Below, piece after piece: positions 1 to 11,528 of a stretch of DNA of 64,000 nucleotides. A model generated the notes under the pieces. It was not told the origin of the DNA, did no database searches, and saw only the letters and a program-made list of their open reading frames with translations. A program made the translations under genes and the position numbers. How positions within the stretch are numbered: the stretch's first letter is position 1; every line of letters starts with the position of its first letter. Source of the DNA: Acinetobacter sp. NIPH 2100 (GTDB lineage: Bacteria > Pseudomonadota > Gammaproteobacteria > Pseudomonadales > Moraxellaceae); assembly GCF_000369805.1 (NCBI RefSeq), contig NZ_KB850224.1, forward strand, positions 62,001 through 126,000, given 5' to 3'.

Positions 1-2354
<2,354 letters not shown>

Positions 2355-2558
2355 ACAACACCCAAGCAGTTGTATGTAAAGCTGATAATCGATTCATAAA
2401 AGATCAGTTGAACCTGATCTTGAACAAAGAACTTGATTTAGTGATTGCTAAGCAATAAACTTCGACTCAATAATCTAATCCGTTAATAACTCTTTGGATC
2501 GTAAGTAAGGCATGTGGTGAATACACTACAAATAAGACCCGAAAGCACCACAACAGTT
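2355..2558 (+). other. 23S-5S internal transcribed spacer
   Basis: About 200 bases between the 23S end and the 5S start. No tRNA cloverleaf and no ORF was seen. It is presumably removed during rRNA processing. Confidence 0.8.
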
Positions 2559-2674
2559 TGCTGGCGACAATAGCAAGAGTGAACCACCTGATCCCTTCCC
2601 GAACTCAGAAGTGAAACCTCTTAGCGCTGATGGTAGTGTGGCACTTGCCATGTGAGAGTAAGTCATCGCCAGCT
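2559..2674 (+). rRNA. rrf: 5S ribosomal RNA
   Basis: The two ends pair (GCTGGCGA at the 5' end with TCGCCAGC at the 3' end). The interior holds the conserved stretch CCCGAACTCAGAAGTGAAAC followed by GCGCTGATGGTAGTGTGG. About 115 nt, the normal length. It lies downstream of 23S and is followed directly by a strong terminator, so it is the last gene of the rrn operon. Ends are good to 1-2 bases. Confidence 0.96.
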
Positions 2675-2684
2675 TTTAAATACT

Positions 2685-2720
2685 AACACCCCCTCCGCTA
2701 ACGCAGAGGGGGTGTTTTTT
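2685..2720 (+). terminator. Rho-independent terminator of the rrn operon
   Basis: AACACCCCCTC pairs with GAGGGGGTGTT around a short loop, followed by a run of T. It starts 11 bases after the 5S 3' end. Confidence 0.93.
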
Positions 2721-2795
2721 ATTGCATAGATGAAAAGAAAATATAATGAAGGGAAATCGATTAATATAAAGGAAATCTTCTAAAAACTTTAACTT

Positions 2796-3479
2796 ATGAC
2801 TAATGTATTTATTATTGGCTCTGGTAAATTAGCGAATGAATTACTCAGAGGATTAGATTTTAATCAACAGTATACAGTCTTAGCTTGGGCTGACAGAAAT
2901 AATAATGAAACTGAAACTGCTATTGTTATACATGCTGGTTCTGGGAGAGAGCTAAAAGAGGCAATTTCATATTGTAAACAAACAGGTTCTAGTCTGATTG
3001 AACTGTCAACGGATCTTGATTACAAGCAAGAAAATTGGGATATTCCAGTTGTTTTATGCCCAAATACCAACATATTAATGCTTAAATTTATGAATATGAT
3101 TGAAAAAAGTGGACAAAATTTCAGTCAATATCAAATAAGTATGATCGAATCGCATCAAGCAAATAAGACTTCTGTATCTGGAACAGCTGTGGCGATGGCC
3201 AAGTCACTCCGTGTGCAGAATCATGTAATTGAATCAGTACGCGATGTTAAAAGACAACAGTTTGAGCTTGCGATTCCTGAACAGAATCTAGCTCGACATG
3301 CATATCATCGTATTCAAATATCAGATGGTAAATCTTGTTCAATTATTTTTGAGACAAAAGTTTTAGGTGATTCAGCATATGTTGATGGTGTTAAAGAAAT
3401 TATTTGCGCTGTAGGAAAAAATCACTTAGAAAAGAGGTTATATGACGTCATGGAATTTATTGATAATCATTGGATCTAA
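2796..3479 (+). CDS. Divergent dihydrodipicolinate reductase (DapB)-like protein
   Basis: 227 residues. The N-terminus has a Rossmann-type nucleotide-binding start (IIGSGKLANELL, residues 6-17). The middle carries a recognisable but degenerate DapB signature: ESHQANKTSVSGTA (residues 118-131) in place of the usual E-x-H-H-x-x-K-x-D-A-P-S-G-T-A. The first His, the Lys and the SGTA phosphate/substrate loop are kept; the second His, the Asp and the Pro are lost. The C-terminal half follows the DapB substrate-binding domain. Genuine DapB makes tetrahydrodipicolinate for lysine and peptidoglycan synthesis; this is probably a paralogue with altered activity, not the housekeeping enzyme. It stands alone after the rrn terminator. 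Confidence 0.7.
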   Translation: MTNVFIIGSGKLANELLRGLDFNQQYTVLAWADRNNNETETAIVIHAGSGRELKEAISYCKQTGSSLIELSTDLDYKQENWDIPVVLCPNTNILMLKFMNMIEKSGQNFSQYQISMIESHQANKTSVSGTAVAMAKSLRVQNHVIESVRDVKRQQFELAIPEQNLARHAYHRIQISDGKSCSIIFETKVLGDSAYVDGVKEIICAVGKNHLEKRLYDVMEFIDNHWI

Positions 3480-3583
3480 TATAAGTATTAAAGAGATCGT
3501 TTAAGCAAAGCGACAACTCAAGACGTACCTAAATGAATTAAGGTGTTTTTCAAACTTAAAATCTAGCATGCTATAACAAATAG

Positions 3584-4324
3584 ATGTGCCAATGTTTTAT
3601 GCAAGAAAGACCTTATATTCGAGCGGTAAAGTTTAAATCACCAGAGTCCTTGGATTGGGCCAGTTATCCTTATGTTGTTCCTGCTGTTAACGATTTAGAA
3701 AGCATCGAGTTTCATCCAGAAGTCACTTTCTTTGTCGGGGAGAATGGTTCAGGGAAATCGACCATTCTCGAAGCTTTAGCGCTTGCTTTGGGTTTTTCAG
3801 AAGAAGGTGGAACGCGTAATGTACAATTGAATACAGCAACAACGGCTTCTGATTTGCATCAGGCGATTCGAACGATAAAAAGCTATAAGAAGCCCCAAGA
3901 TTATTACTTTTTGCGTGCTGAGAGCTTCTATAACGTTGCAACCTATATGAAGCAAGTGAATTATCTGGTGGAGTATGGGGGAGATATCCATTTACGCTCA
4001 CATGGAGAGGCTTTCTTAACGTTATTAACTCTGAAACTCAAAGGGAAGGGTTTATATCTTTTGGATGAACCAGAAGCAGCCTTGTCTCCAACCATGCTGA
4101 TGACAACTTTATCGGTTTTGGATCGTTTATGTCGGGAGCAATCCCAATTTATTATTGCCACCCATTCTCCTATTTTATTGGCTTATCCCAATGCCAAAAT
4201 TTATCAGTTTTCGGATATGGGGATTAAAGAGATATCTTATGAAGAAACTGAGCATTTTCGGGTAACAAAGGATTTTCTGAATAATTATCAAAAGAGAATC
4301 CAGCAGTTGTTAGAGAAAGAATAG
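3584..4324 (+). CDS. AAA-family ATPase (ABC/SMC-like nucleotide-binding domain)
   Basis: 246 residues. Visible elements: Walker A GENGSGKST near residues 52-60, a shortened signature-like SHGE segment near residue 143, Walker B YLLDEPEAALSP near 157-168, and an H-loop ATHSP near 193-197. There are no membrane segments, so it is a soluble ATPase of the AAA_21/AAA_15 type and not a transporter subunit by itself. The helical arm between Walker A and the signature is short. An ATG at 3599 is an alternative start; neither has a clear ribosome-binding site. No partner nuclease or toxin gene is adjacent, so a defence role is not supported. Function unknown. Confidence 0.75.
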   Translation: MCQCFMQERPYIRAVKFKSPESLDWASYPYVVPAVNDLESIEFHPEVTFFVGENGSGKSTILEALALALGFSEEGGTRNVQLNTATTASDLHQAIRTIKSYKKPQDYYFLRAESFYNVATYMKQVNYLVEYGGDIHLRSHGEAFLTLLTLKLKGKGLYLLDEPEAALSPTMLMTTLSVLDRLCREQSQFIIATHSPILLAYPNAKIYQFSDMGIKEISYEETEHFRVTKDFLNNYQKRIQQLLEKE

Positions 4325-4328
4325 ATAT

Positions 4329-4363
4329 AAAAAAGAAGCCCCATCATCCTGACGGGGCTTCTT
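4329..4363 (-). terminator. Terminator with AGGA loop
   Basis: On the minus strand AAGAAGCCCC pairs with GGGGCTTCTT, extended inward by GTC/GAT to leave loop AGGAT, then TTTTTT. The T-run exists only on the minus strand, so the hairpin ends a leftward transcript; for the ATPase gene on the plus strand it can be at most a weak convergent terminator. Confidence 0.9.
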
Positions 4364-4450
4364 CATATTCAGTTTATGTCGTTGATATCCTATTAACGAC
4401 CACGTCCTGTGTGTTTTATTATTCTCAATGAGACTTCCTGTCTCTCTATG
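4329..4450 (-). ncRNA. Candidate CsrA/RsmA-sequestering small RNA (RsmX/Y/Z-like)
   Basis: The minus strand here ends in a strong Rho-independent terminator (stem 4363-4354 with 4342-4333, then six T) whose loop is AGGAT. Upstream lie three more hairpins presenting GGA: GAGAC-AGGAA-GTCTC (4444-4430), CAC-AGGAC-GTG (4411-4401), and GTCGTT...GGA...AACGAC (4400-4378, with an inner ATA/TAT pair). GGA in hairpin loops is the binding element of CsrA/RsmA, and several in one terminated RNA is the hallmark of CsrB/RsmY/RsmZ RNAs. A possible -10 (TAATAT, 4462-4457) puts the 5' end near 4450, giving about 122 nt. The 5' end is inferred. The alternative is a structured 3' UTR of the flavin reductase gene at 4526-5068. 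Confidence 0.72.
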
Positions 4451-4506
4451 ATTGATATATTAGCGATCAAGTCGGAAGTCGAACAGACGTCAATCTCCCT
4501 GATCAA

Positions 4507-4524
4507 TGTACGCCTAGACGTACA
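4507..4524 (-). promoter_or_regulatory. GacA-box-like palindrome upstream of the candidate sRNA
   Basis: TGTACG-N6-CGTACA, an 18-bp palindrome with the same 6-6-6 layout as the Pseudomonas GacA upstream activating sequence TGTAAG-N6-CTTACA. Its centre is about 65 bp upstream of the inferred sRNA start, and it sits just past the stop codon of the flavin reductase gene. Only the layout and four of six bases per arm match, so the identity of the regulator is inference. Confidence 0.5.
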
Positions 4525-4525
4525 A

Positions 4526-5068
4526 CTAGGCGATATGATACTTCTGTAGTTTACTAATCAGTCCTGTTAAGCCCTTCACTTCAAATTCATTGGCTTCAAA
4601 GTTATCGTCTTTATTACGTTTAAAAATGTCTCGAATTTCAATGACGGCATTTGGATCAACAAGGCCTAAGCTAGAGGTCACTTGGCGAATTTGGCTGATT
4701 GAACGTGAACCATTAGTGGAGCCGTAGCCGATAAAAGCCGCGGGTTTGCCTTGCCATTCTTTACCGACGTAATCCAAGGCATTCTTGAGCGCTGGACTAT
4801 AGCCATGGTTATATTCAGGGCTAATAAAGATAAATGCTTGTGCCTGTGCAATTTTATCTGCCCATTGCTGTTGTTTGGGTTGATCATAAATACCTGTCGC
4901 TGGGGGATGAGAACCTGCAAATAAAGGTAAGCCCCACTCTTTAAGATCGACGATTTCTGTTTGAATATCTTTTAATCTGAGTTCAGTCGTTGCTTGTTGT
5001 ACCCAATTGGCCACTTTAATTGCAGTTCGGCCTTCGCGAACACTACCAACAATAATATAAATCAGCAT
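4526..5068 (-). CDS. NAD(P)H-dependent FMN reductase (flavodoxin-like fold)
   Basis: 180 residues, normal for the NADPH_FMN_red family. The FMN phosphate loop is seen at the N-terminus (GSVREGRTAIKVANW, residues 8-22), and the family motif SPEYNHGYSPALKNALDYV follows near residues 83-101. It is a soluble flavoenzyme that reduces flavin or quinone-type acceptors with NAD(P)H. It is monocistronic. The sulfonate operon at 13.7-18.5 kb needs FMNH2 and lacks its own SsuE reductase, but nothing ties this gene to it. A hairpin (CGCCTAG/CTAGGCG, 4511-4532) overlaps the stop codon. Confidence 0.85.
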   Translation of the reverse strand: MLIYIIVGSVREGRTAIKVANWVQQATTELRLKDIQTEIVDLKEWGLPLFAGSHPPATGIYDQPKQQQWADKIAQAQAFIFISPEYNHGYSPALKNALDYVGKEWQGKPAAFIGYGSTNGSRSISQIRQVTSSLGLVDPNAVIEIRDIFKRNKDDNFEANEFEVKGLTGLISKLQKYHIA

Positions 5069-5144
5069 ATTGAAATTCCTGTGTTATTGCTTTGATTTTA
5101 AAAATGAATAGTTATTAATGATCTTATACTTTTCTTCAGCGTAA

Positions 5145-5172
5145 AAAAAAGCTCTCATTTGAGAGCTTTTTT
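5145..5172. terminator. Bidirectional terminator after fkpB
   Basis: AAAAAAGCTCTC-ATTT-GAGAGCTTTTTT, with T-runs on both strands. It begins one base past the fkpB stop codon and so ends the ribF-ileS-lspA-fkpB operon. Confidence 0.9.
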
Positions 5173-5173
5173 G

Positions 5174-5656
5174 TTACATCAATTTGATACCTTGCTGACC
5201 CGCAGGGGTGACTTTGAAGATTTCCACTTCAAAGGTAATATTTTTTCCTGCAAGTGGATGGTTAAAATCGATTTCTGTGGTGTCATCATTGACCGATTTT
5301 ACAATCCCAAATAAGGTTGCTTTAGCTTTATCTTCGAACTCAATCATATGACCCACGATTGGACGTTGTTCAAATTTAACCGTATCGAAGATTTGGATAT
5401 TTTCAGCGTTCCAAGGTCCAAACGCATCTTCAGGGGGTAAATGTACAGTACGACGATCGCCTGCACGTAAACCAAATAAAGCCTTTTCAAACCCAGGTAA
5501 CAGGTTACCATCACCAATCACGAGACTGACTGGCTCTTCACGACCACGGGTATTGTCGATTTCAACACCATTTTCAACCGATACAGAAAAATGTAAGTCG
5601 ACTTTTGAGCCTTCTTGAATACGGATTTCTTCGTTTGGTTGGATAATTTCATTCAT
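5174..5656 (-). CDS. fkpB: FKBP-type peptidyl-prolyl cis-trans isomerase (SlpA/FkpB)
   Basis: 160 residues from the ATG at 5656, one base after the lspA stop. A further upstream in-frame start at 5671 would overlap lspA and is less likely. The protein has the SlyD/SlpA-type FKBP layout: an N-terminal FKBP half (VDLHFSVSVENGVEIDNT, then PGFEKALFGLRAGDRRTVHLPPEDAFG) with an inserted IF/flap domain carrying ENIQIF and GHMIEF. No His/Cys-rich metal tail as in SlyD is present. It is a cytoplasmic prolyl isomerase/chaperone. The position downstream of ileS-lspA is the conserved proteobacterial one. Confidence 0.93.
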   Translation of the reverse strand: MNEIIQPNEEIRIQEGSKVDLHFSVSVENGVEIDNTRGREEPVSLVIGDGNLLPGFEKALFGLRAGDRRTVHLPPEDAFGPWNAENIQIFDTVKFEQRPIVGHMIEFEDKAKATLFGIVKSVNDDTTEIDFNHPLAGKNITFEVEIFKVTPAGQQGIKLM

Positions 5657-5657
5657 C

Positions 5658-6200
5658 TTATGCATCCGCATTTTGGTTGCGTTTCTTCTCTAAGAAGAAA
5701 GTATCGATCAATAGCAAAATAGTCCCTAAGGTAATGGCACTATCCGCAAGATTGAAGGCTGGGAAATGGCTGTTTTGATAGTAAACATGAATAAAATCGA
5801 CCACATAGCCTAAGCTAACACGGTCAATCAAATTGCCTATTGCTCCGCCAAGAATCAACGCAATTGCCATCGGTAATACAATCATTTTCTTAGGCATACG
5901 CATGAGCCAGAAAACAAAAATCACCGAGACAAAACCTGCTAATGAGGTGAAAAAGTAGCGTTGCCAGCCGCCTGCATCAGACAAAAAGCTGAATGCTGCG
6001 CCATAATTATGCAGCAGTGTCCAATTTAAAAAAGGCAGCACCGGAACAGGGTCCGCATAGTTTAAATGCGAACTTGCTATCCATTTGGTCCATTGATCCA
6101 ACACAATGGCAAGGACAGAAAGTCCAAGCCAGAGCACGTTGTGTGGGTAAAACTGGAATAAGCCTTTCTTTGCTGGGCTTGTTTGCACAGAATTATGCAT
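5658..6200 (-). CDS. lspA: Lipoprotein signal peptidase (signal peptidase II)
   Basis: 180 residues with four predicted membrane segments. The conserved aspartates appear in [19 protein letters not shown] and in [11 protein letters not shown], the catalytic pair of this aspartyl protease family. It cleaves prolipoprotein signal peptides at the inner membrane after diacylglyceryl transfer; several lipoproteins encoded in this window (the two sulfonate-binding proteins, Wza, the 47-residue protein) are expected substrates. The start overlaps the ileS end by 8 bases, indicating translational coupling. Confidence 0.97.
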   Translation of the reverse strand: MHNSVQTSPAKKGLFQFYPHNVLWLGLSVLAIVLDQWTKWIASSHLNYADPVPVLPFLNWTLLHNYGAAFSFLSDAGGWQRYFFTSLAGFVSVIFVFWLMRMPKKMIVLPMAIALILGGAIGNLIDRVSLGYVVDFIHVYYQNSHFPAFNLADSAITLGTILLLIDTFFLEKKRNQNADA

Positions 6201-9030
6201 ATTTTCTCACTTCGCCACTGCCAGTGACATTGATAATACAACGAGCGCATAAACCAGCATGACCAACGTGTGTATTTACGTCAGGCAATACATGCCAGCA
6301 ACGTACACATTTTTCACCGTCTGCCGCTGAAACTTGGACACGCAGACCTTCGAGGTCTGTGCTTTCGCCTTGTTCTGCATATGGGTGAACGATGACTTGA
6401 GAGGTAATCAAGACAAAACGTAATTCATCAGCCAATTGGTTTAACAATGTTTGTAATGCTTCATCTGCCCAAAGTTCAACTTTAGCAGACAGGTTACTAC
6501 CAATCAGTTTAGCGTTACGTGCTGCTTCAATCTGTTTATTTACTGCTGATTTTACGCTAATCAATGTTTGCCAATCTGCTTCAGACAACAAGTTTGCTGT
6601 TGATGCAGTTGGAATGTCATACCATTCAGCGGTAAATACATATTTTCCAGATTGTTCTGGAATCAACGGCCAAGCTTCCTGTGCTGTAAAGCTGAGGATT
6701 GGTGACATCCAACGAACAAAAGCTTGTACGATATGATACAACGCAGTTTGTGCAGAATGACGTGCTTGTGAGTCTGCTTTGGTGGTGTACTGACGATCTT
6801 TGATGATGTCGAGATAGAAGCCACCTAAGTCATTGATACAGAAGCTGGTCAATGCATTGGTCACAATATGGAAGTTCATCTCTTCATAGGCTTGCTGGAT
6901 GGTTTTTTGAACCTCAGCAGCACGTTGCAAGATGTATTGATCCAATGCAATCAGTTGGTCGACTGGTAACGCATCTGTTGATGGTTTGAAGCCATTCAAG
7001 TTGGCCAACAAGAAACGCAAGGTGTTACGGATACGACGATAACCATCTGATGCGCGGCTAAAGATTTCTTTACCAGCCGTCATTTCATAGCGATAGTCCG
7101 CCGATGCGATCCAGAAGCGTAAGCCATCAGCACCCATATCTTTGATAATGTCTTGTGGGGTAATGATGTTGCCTAATGATTTAGACATCTTACGACCTTT
7201 CTCATCGACCACAAAACCGTGGGTGAGTAGGCCTTTATAAGGCGCACGTTGATTGATTGCAATTGAGGTTAATAATGACGATTGGAACCAACCACGGTGT
7301 TGATCTGAACCTTCAAGATATAAGTCTGCTGGATCTTGTAGATCATCACGTTCACGCAATACTGCGTAGTGCGTAGTGCCTGAGTCAAACCAAACGTCCA
7401 AGGTGTCACGTACTGCATTGTACTGCTCTGCATCAGCACCGATGAATTCACTTGCTTCGCGATTGTACCAACCGTCAATGCCTTCTTGCTCGATCAGTTT
7501 AGCGACTTCTTCGATCAATTCAGGCGTACGAGGATGCAATGCATTGGTATCTTTGTGCACAAAAAATGGAATTGGCACGCCCCAAGTTCGTTGGCGTGAG
7601 ATACACCAGTCAGGACGCCCTTCAATCATAGATTGAATACGATTTTTACCCCAATCTGGCACGAAGTCGATGTCATTTTCAATCGCATTTAATGCGGTTT
7701 GACGTAAGCCTTTTGCATCCATGCTGATAAACCATTGTGGGGTCGCACGGAAGATAATTGGAGTTTTGTGGCGCCAGCAATGCGGATAGCTATGTTTAAT
7801 TGGTTGATGTGCCCATAATCGACCCACTGCACCTAAAGCTTCAATGATTTTTGGATTGGCTTTATAGATGTGCTCACCCGCAAAGATTGGTGAAGTTGGT
7901 AAATAAACACCATTACCACCGACTGGGTTTTCAACTTTTAAGTTGTATTGTAAGCCGACCTTATAGTCATCCACACCATGACCTGGAGCGGTATGAACAG
8001 CACCCGTACCACTGGTGGCAATGACGTGCTCGCCTAAAATCACAGGGACTTGGCGGTCTGTAAGTAGTGGATGTTGCAATAAGAGATTTTCGATTGCTGA
8101 GCCTGTGAAATCAGCAAGTACCACTGGATTTTCAAGCTTATAGCGTTCAACTGCGGATGCAACTAAGTCTTTTGCAAGGATAAAGTTTTGCATACCACGT
8201 TCAGTCGTAACTTGTACCAATTGATATTCAATATCAGCATGTAAGGCAACAGCTTGGTTGGCAGGCAGTGTCCAAGGTGTGGTTGTCCAGATCACAATAT
8301 CAGTCACGTCTTGAACATCAACACCAAGACGGGCACTTAAATCTTTGAGATCTACAACGGTAAAGCCAACGTCAATCGCATCAGATTTTTTATCTTCGTA
8401 TTCAACTTCTGCTTCAGCGAGTGCAGAACCACAATCTAAACACCAGTTCACAGGTTTTAAACCTGGTTCAATATGACCTGCTTTCGCAATGGCACCCAGC
8501 GAACGCACGATGTCTGCTTCTTGTTTGAAATTCATGGTGAGATAAGGATTATCCCAATCCCCAAACACGCCCATACGCACGAAGTCTTTCTTCTGTAATT
8601 CAACCTGTGTGTAGGCATATTCACGGCATGCTTTACGGAAGGTTGATGCGTCAACTTTAACACCGACTTTACCGACTTTTTCTTCAACTTTGAGTTCAAT
8701 TGGTAAGCCGTGGCAGTCCCAACCTGGCACATACGGTGCGTCAAAACCATCCATGACACGGCTTTTAACAATGATGTCTTTTAATACTTTATTGACAGCA
8801 TGGCCTAAATGGATTTGACCATTGGCATATGGAGGGCCGTCATGCAGTACATATTTTTTCTTGCCAATACGCGCTTCACGAATCTGCTGATAAATGTTGT
8901 CGGCATACCACTCTTCTAACCATTTGGCTTCACGCACAGCCAAGTTTGCCTTCATGGCAAAATCAGTCGCTGGCAAATTGAGTGTGGCTTTATAATCCAC
9001 TGCATTTTCAGGAGTTTGCTTATCGCTCAT
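6193..9030 (-). CDS. ileS: Isoleucyl-tRNA synthetase
   Basis: 945 residues, usual bacterial length. HIGH-type motif [11 protein letters not shown] near residues 66-76 and KMSKS near 612 mark the class I catalytic domain. The editing domain with [13 protein letters not shown] lies between them. A C-terminal zinc site, CVRCWH...CARC, ends the protein, as in the eubacterial-type enzyme. It charges tRNA-Ile in the cytoplasm. Second gene of the ribF-ileS-lspA-fkpB operon. Confidence 0.98.
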   Translation of the reverse strand: MSDKQTPENAVDYKATLNLPATDFAMKANLAVREAKWLEEWYADNIYQQIREARIGKKKYVLHDGPPYANGQIHLGHAVNKVLKDIIVKSRVMDGFDAPYVPGWDCHGLPIELKVEEKVGKVGVKVDASTFRKACREYAYTQVELQKKDFVRMGVFGDWDNPYLTMNFKQEADIVRSLGAIAKAGHIEPGLKPVNWCLDCGSALAEAEVEYEDKKSDAIDVGFTVVDLKDLSARLGVDVQDVTDIVIWTTTPWTLPANQAVALHADIEYQLVQVTTERGMQNFILAKDLVASAVERYKLENPVVLADFTGSAIENLLLQHPLLTDRQVPVILGEHVIATSGTGAVHTAPGHGVDDYKVGLQYNLKVENPVGGNGVYLPTSPIFAGEHIYKANPKIIEALGAVGRLWAHQPIKHSYPHCWRHKTPIIFRATPQWFISMDAKGLRQTALNAIENDIDFVPDWGKNRIQSMIEGRPDWCISRQRTWGVPIPFFVHKDTNALHPRTPELIEEVAKLIEQEGIDGWYNREASEFIGADAEQYNAVRDTLDVWFDSGTTHYAVLRERDDLQDPADLYLEGSDQHRGWFQSSLLTSIAINQRAPYKGLLTHGFVVDEKGRKMSKSLGNIITPQDIIKDMGADGLRFWIASADYRYEMTAGKEIFSRASDGYRRIRNTLRFLLANLNGFKPSTDALPVDQLIALDQYILQRAAEVQKTIQQAYEEMNFHIVTNALTSFCINDLGGFYLDIIKDRQYTTKADSQARHSAQTALYHIVQAFVRWMSPILSFTAQEAWPLIPEQSGKYVFTAEWYDIPTASTANLLSEADWQTLISVKSAVNKQIEAARNAKLIGSNLSAKVELWADEALQTLLNQLADELRFVLITSQVIVHPYAEQGESTDLEGLRVQVSAADGEKCVRCWHVLPDVNTHVGHAGLCARCIINVTGSGEVRKYA

Positions 9031-9118
9031 GCAAGTTTTCTTCCAGTTTGATCAGTTTGTAAACTGACATGTATTACTTTAGGATTTGTGAAGTATTAAC
9101 AAACCCTACTAATTAAAT

Positions 9119-10120
9119 TTAAAAAGGAAATTCTGTTGTGTCGGTACGATAGTCTCGTAACTTTTGCACATCATCATGAATTCCAGCTTTGAGGGCTTCA
9201 AGCGAAGGGTAATTCAGTTCACCATGTAAATAGTGAAGGAAGGTTACCCGCATCAATAAGCCATACAGATTAGCAGAAACATCAGGGAAATGTACCTCTA
9301 ATCGCCATTCTGGGTGGTCTTGTTTGATGGCTGGGCGTGTCCCCACATGGCCTGCGCCAAATAAACTGTCAGCTTGGTATCCTGTGATGCCGTTGAGGGC
9401 AGGATCTGCATGTTTTACTTTTGCTGTCAGTGAGGCATTTTCACAGACCACATCCACCGCATAAATCCCATTTAAACAGGGTTTATGACGGTTCAAACGG
9501 ACATTAATGGTTGGAAAATCCAGGGTGCGACCAATCTGATCGCCATATTGCACGCGACCTGTGATGCTATAAGGACGACCTAATAATTTTGCCGCCAAAG
9601 CCAAATCACCTGCTTGTAAGACTTGACGAATACGGGTTGAACTGACACGTTCACCATTTAAAGCAATAGTATTTAAATTGATGACATCAAAACCGTAATC
9701 ACGTAAGAATTCGCTATTACCTTGGCGGTCTTTACCAAAATGGAAATCATCACCGAGTACCAAGCTTTGTGCATTGAGTTTTAATTTGAGTAGGTCTGCA
9801 AATTCGGTGGCATTTAAGCTTCTAAAATACTGATCGAATTTCGCGACAGCAATGTAGTCCACACCCAGCTCTGTTAAATATTCTACTTTTTCTCTGAGCG
9901 AGCTAATACGCGGTGGAGCATCATAACCTTTAAAGAATTCAAGTGGTTGTGGCTCAAAAATCATCACCAATGTTTTTAAGCCTTGCGCTTCAGCCAACGT
10001 TTTGAGCCGAGCAATCATCGCTTGATGGCCGAGATGGACACCATCAAAATTGCCAATCGTTACCGCAGTTGGAGGTAACTGAAAATCTGGCGATAATGCG
10101 TTGAGACGAAGCAACTTCAT
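9119..10120 (-). CDS. ribF: Bifunctional riboflavin kinase / FAD synthetase
   Basis: 333 residues from the ATG at 10120 (MKLLRLNALSPDF), the start usual for RibF; the upstream in-frame ATG at 10147 adds nine unlikely residues. The N-terminal adenylyltransferase half shows IGNFDGVHLGHQAMI and SSTRIRQVLQAGDL; the C-terminal flavokinase half shows GRTLDFPTINV and the closing EVHFPDVSANLYG segment. It makes FMN and FAD from riboflavin. It is followed 88 bases later by ileS in the conserved order. Confidence 0.96.
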   Translation of the reverse strand: MKLLRLNALSPDFQLPPTAVTIGNFDGVHLGHQAMIARLKTLAEAQGLKTLVMIFEPQPLEFFKGYDAPPRISSLREKVEYLTELGVDYIAVAKFDQYFRSLNATEFADLLKLKLNAQSLVLGDDFHFGKDRQGNSEFLRDYGFDVINLNTIALNGERVSSTRIRQVLQAGDLALAAKLLGRPYSITGRVQYGDQIGRTLDFPTINVRLNRHKPCLNGIYAVDVVCENASLTAKVKHADPALNGITGYQADSLFGAGHVGTRPAIKQDHPEWRLEVHFPDVSANLYGLLMRVTFLHYLHGELNYPSLEALKAGIHDDVQKLRDYRTDTTEFPF

Positions 10121-10327
10121 GGGCGTTAAATACAGTGATTTTTGCAAAGGCTATATATTGCCATATTCTCAGCGTTTCGTCTTGTTGTTGTGTTTTTACA
10201 CAGAAAAATTTCAATAATTAATCGTTTTATATCAATTTAATTGATTCGTTAAATAAAAATAAATCAATTTTTCTTATTTAAGGGTTCTATTAAAATAACA
10301 ACATTGTCGCTTTAGATAGAAATAGAG

Positions 10328-11461
10328 ATGAAAAAGCCATTTTACCAGCTAGAACAGAGCACAGATGTGATTCGTCATTTTACCCCGAACTGGTTCACTG
10401 CAACCATGGGAACGGGTGTTGTTGCCATGATCTTAGCACAGTTGCCTTTCGCCTCATCTCTGTTATTTATGCTAGCGACTAAATTATGGCAATTCAATAT
10501 TCTGCTATTTAGTACGTTTAGTGTGCTTTATCTCTTACGCTGGATTTTATTTCCAGCTGAAGCCAAGCAGATTTTTACGCACCCCAATATGAGCTTATTT
10601 CTCGGTGCGATTCCGATGGGGCTTGCTACCATTGCCAATGGTTTTCTCAGTTTTGGCACGCATTTATATGGTGATATTGCCATTCAAATAGCCGAATATC
10701 TTTGGTACATCGATGTCGTTCTTGCTGTTTTGATCGCGTGGGTAGTGCCATTTTGTATGTTCAGCTGCCAAGATCACCAGTTACATCGCATGACTGCGGT
10801 TTGGTTGTTGCCGATTGTGGCGTGTGAGGTTGCTGCAAGTTCAGCAGGGCTGTTATTGCAACATTTAGCGGCGGATCAACACGCACTGTATATCTTGATC
10901 ACGGGTTATGTGTTGTGGGGCATTTCAGTTTTACCTGCTTTTGCGATCTTAACCATTTTGATGCTACGTTTGGCATTGCACCAATTGCCTGAGAAAGAGG
11001 TCGCGATTTCTAGCTGGTTATGCTTAGGACCGATTGGAACTGGTGCATTAGCGTTATTACTATTGGGTGAGCAAGCACCACGGATCATGCAAGCAATGGG
11101 GTTTGAAGGATTAGCAATGTTACTTCCAGCTCTAGGTATTGTGGCAAGTTTGGTACTATTGGGCTTTGGTGTCTGGTGGTTCGGTATCGCGATCTTGACC
11201 ACCCTACGTCACGTGCGTACAGGCATTCCATTTAACTTGGGTTGGTGGGGGCTGACTTTCCCATTCGGTGTGTTTATTTTGGCGATCTTTAATTTAGCAC
11301 ACCAATTACATATGGACGCTTTACACTACATTGCGGTTGTACTCAGCCTACTCTTGGTTGCTTTATGGGCTTTGGTGATGAAAAAAACAGTCGTAGGGGC
11401 GTATAGCGGCCAATTATTTTTCTCTCCTTGTTTGGTCGCCTTACAGCAGAAGATGCAATAA
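10328..11461 (+). CDS. TDT/TehA-SLAC1 family transporter
   Basis: 377 residues and about ten hydrophobic helices, the size and pattern of the tellurite-resistance/dicarboxylate transporter (TDT) family. The opening FTPNWFTATMGTGVVAMIL is the family signature in the first helix, and PMGLATIANG and WWGLTFPFGVF match later conserved stretches. The family includes TehA, SLAC1 anion channels, the yeast malate permease and the sulfite pump Ssu1. The substrate here cannot be read from sequence. It is transcribed alone and followed by a terminator. Confidence 0.85.
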   Translation: MKKPFYQLEQSTDVIRHFTPNWFTATMGTGVVAMILAQLPFASSLLFMLATKLWQFNILLFSTFSVLYLLRWILFPAEAKQIFTHPNMSLFLGAIPMGLATIANGFLSFGTHLYGDIAIQIAEYLWYIDVVLAVLIAWVVPFCMFSCQDHQLHRMTAVWLLPIVACEVAASSAGLLLQHLAADQHALYILITGYVLWGISVLPAFAILTILMLRLALHQLPEKEVAISSWLCLGPIGTGALALLLLGEQAPRIMQAMGFEGLAMLLPALGIVASLVLLGFGVWWFGIAILTTLRHVRTGIPFNLGWWGLTFPFGVFILAIFNLAHQLHMDALHYIAVVLSLLLVALWALVMKKTVVGAYSGQLFFSPCLVALQQKMQ

Positions 11462-11466
11462 TATCT

Positions 11467-11491
11467 AAGGTGTGCTTGAGCACACCTTTTT
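11467..11491 (+). terminator. Terminator after the TDT transporter
   Basis: AGGTGTGC-TTGA-GCACACCT followed by TTTTT, six bases after the stop codon. Confidence 0.9.
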
Positions 11492-11528
11492 ATATATGCG
11501 TCTACTTTGATCTGAACGAGTCTTTTTT

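Noticed and set aside
3723..4161. Several minus-strand frames of 64-92 codons
   Set aside because: They are shadows of the ATPase gene, with no ribosome-binding sites or protein-like composition.
3584..4324. AAA ATPase as part of a defence system (Gabija-, retron- or OLD-like)
   Set aside because: It is too short, has no nuclease domain, and its neighbours are a DapB-like gene and a flavin reductase.
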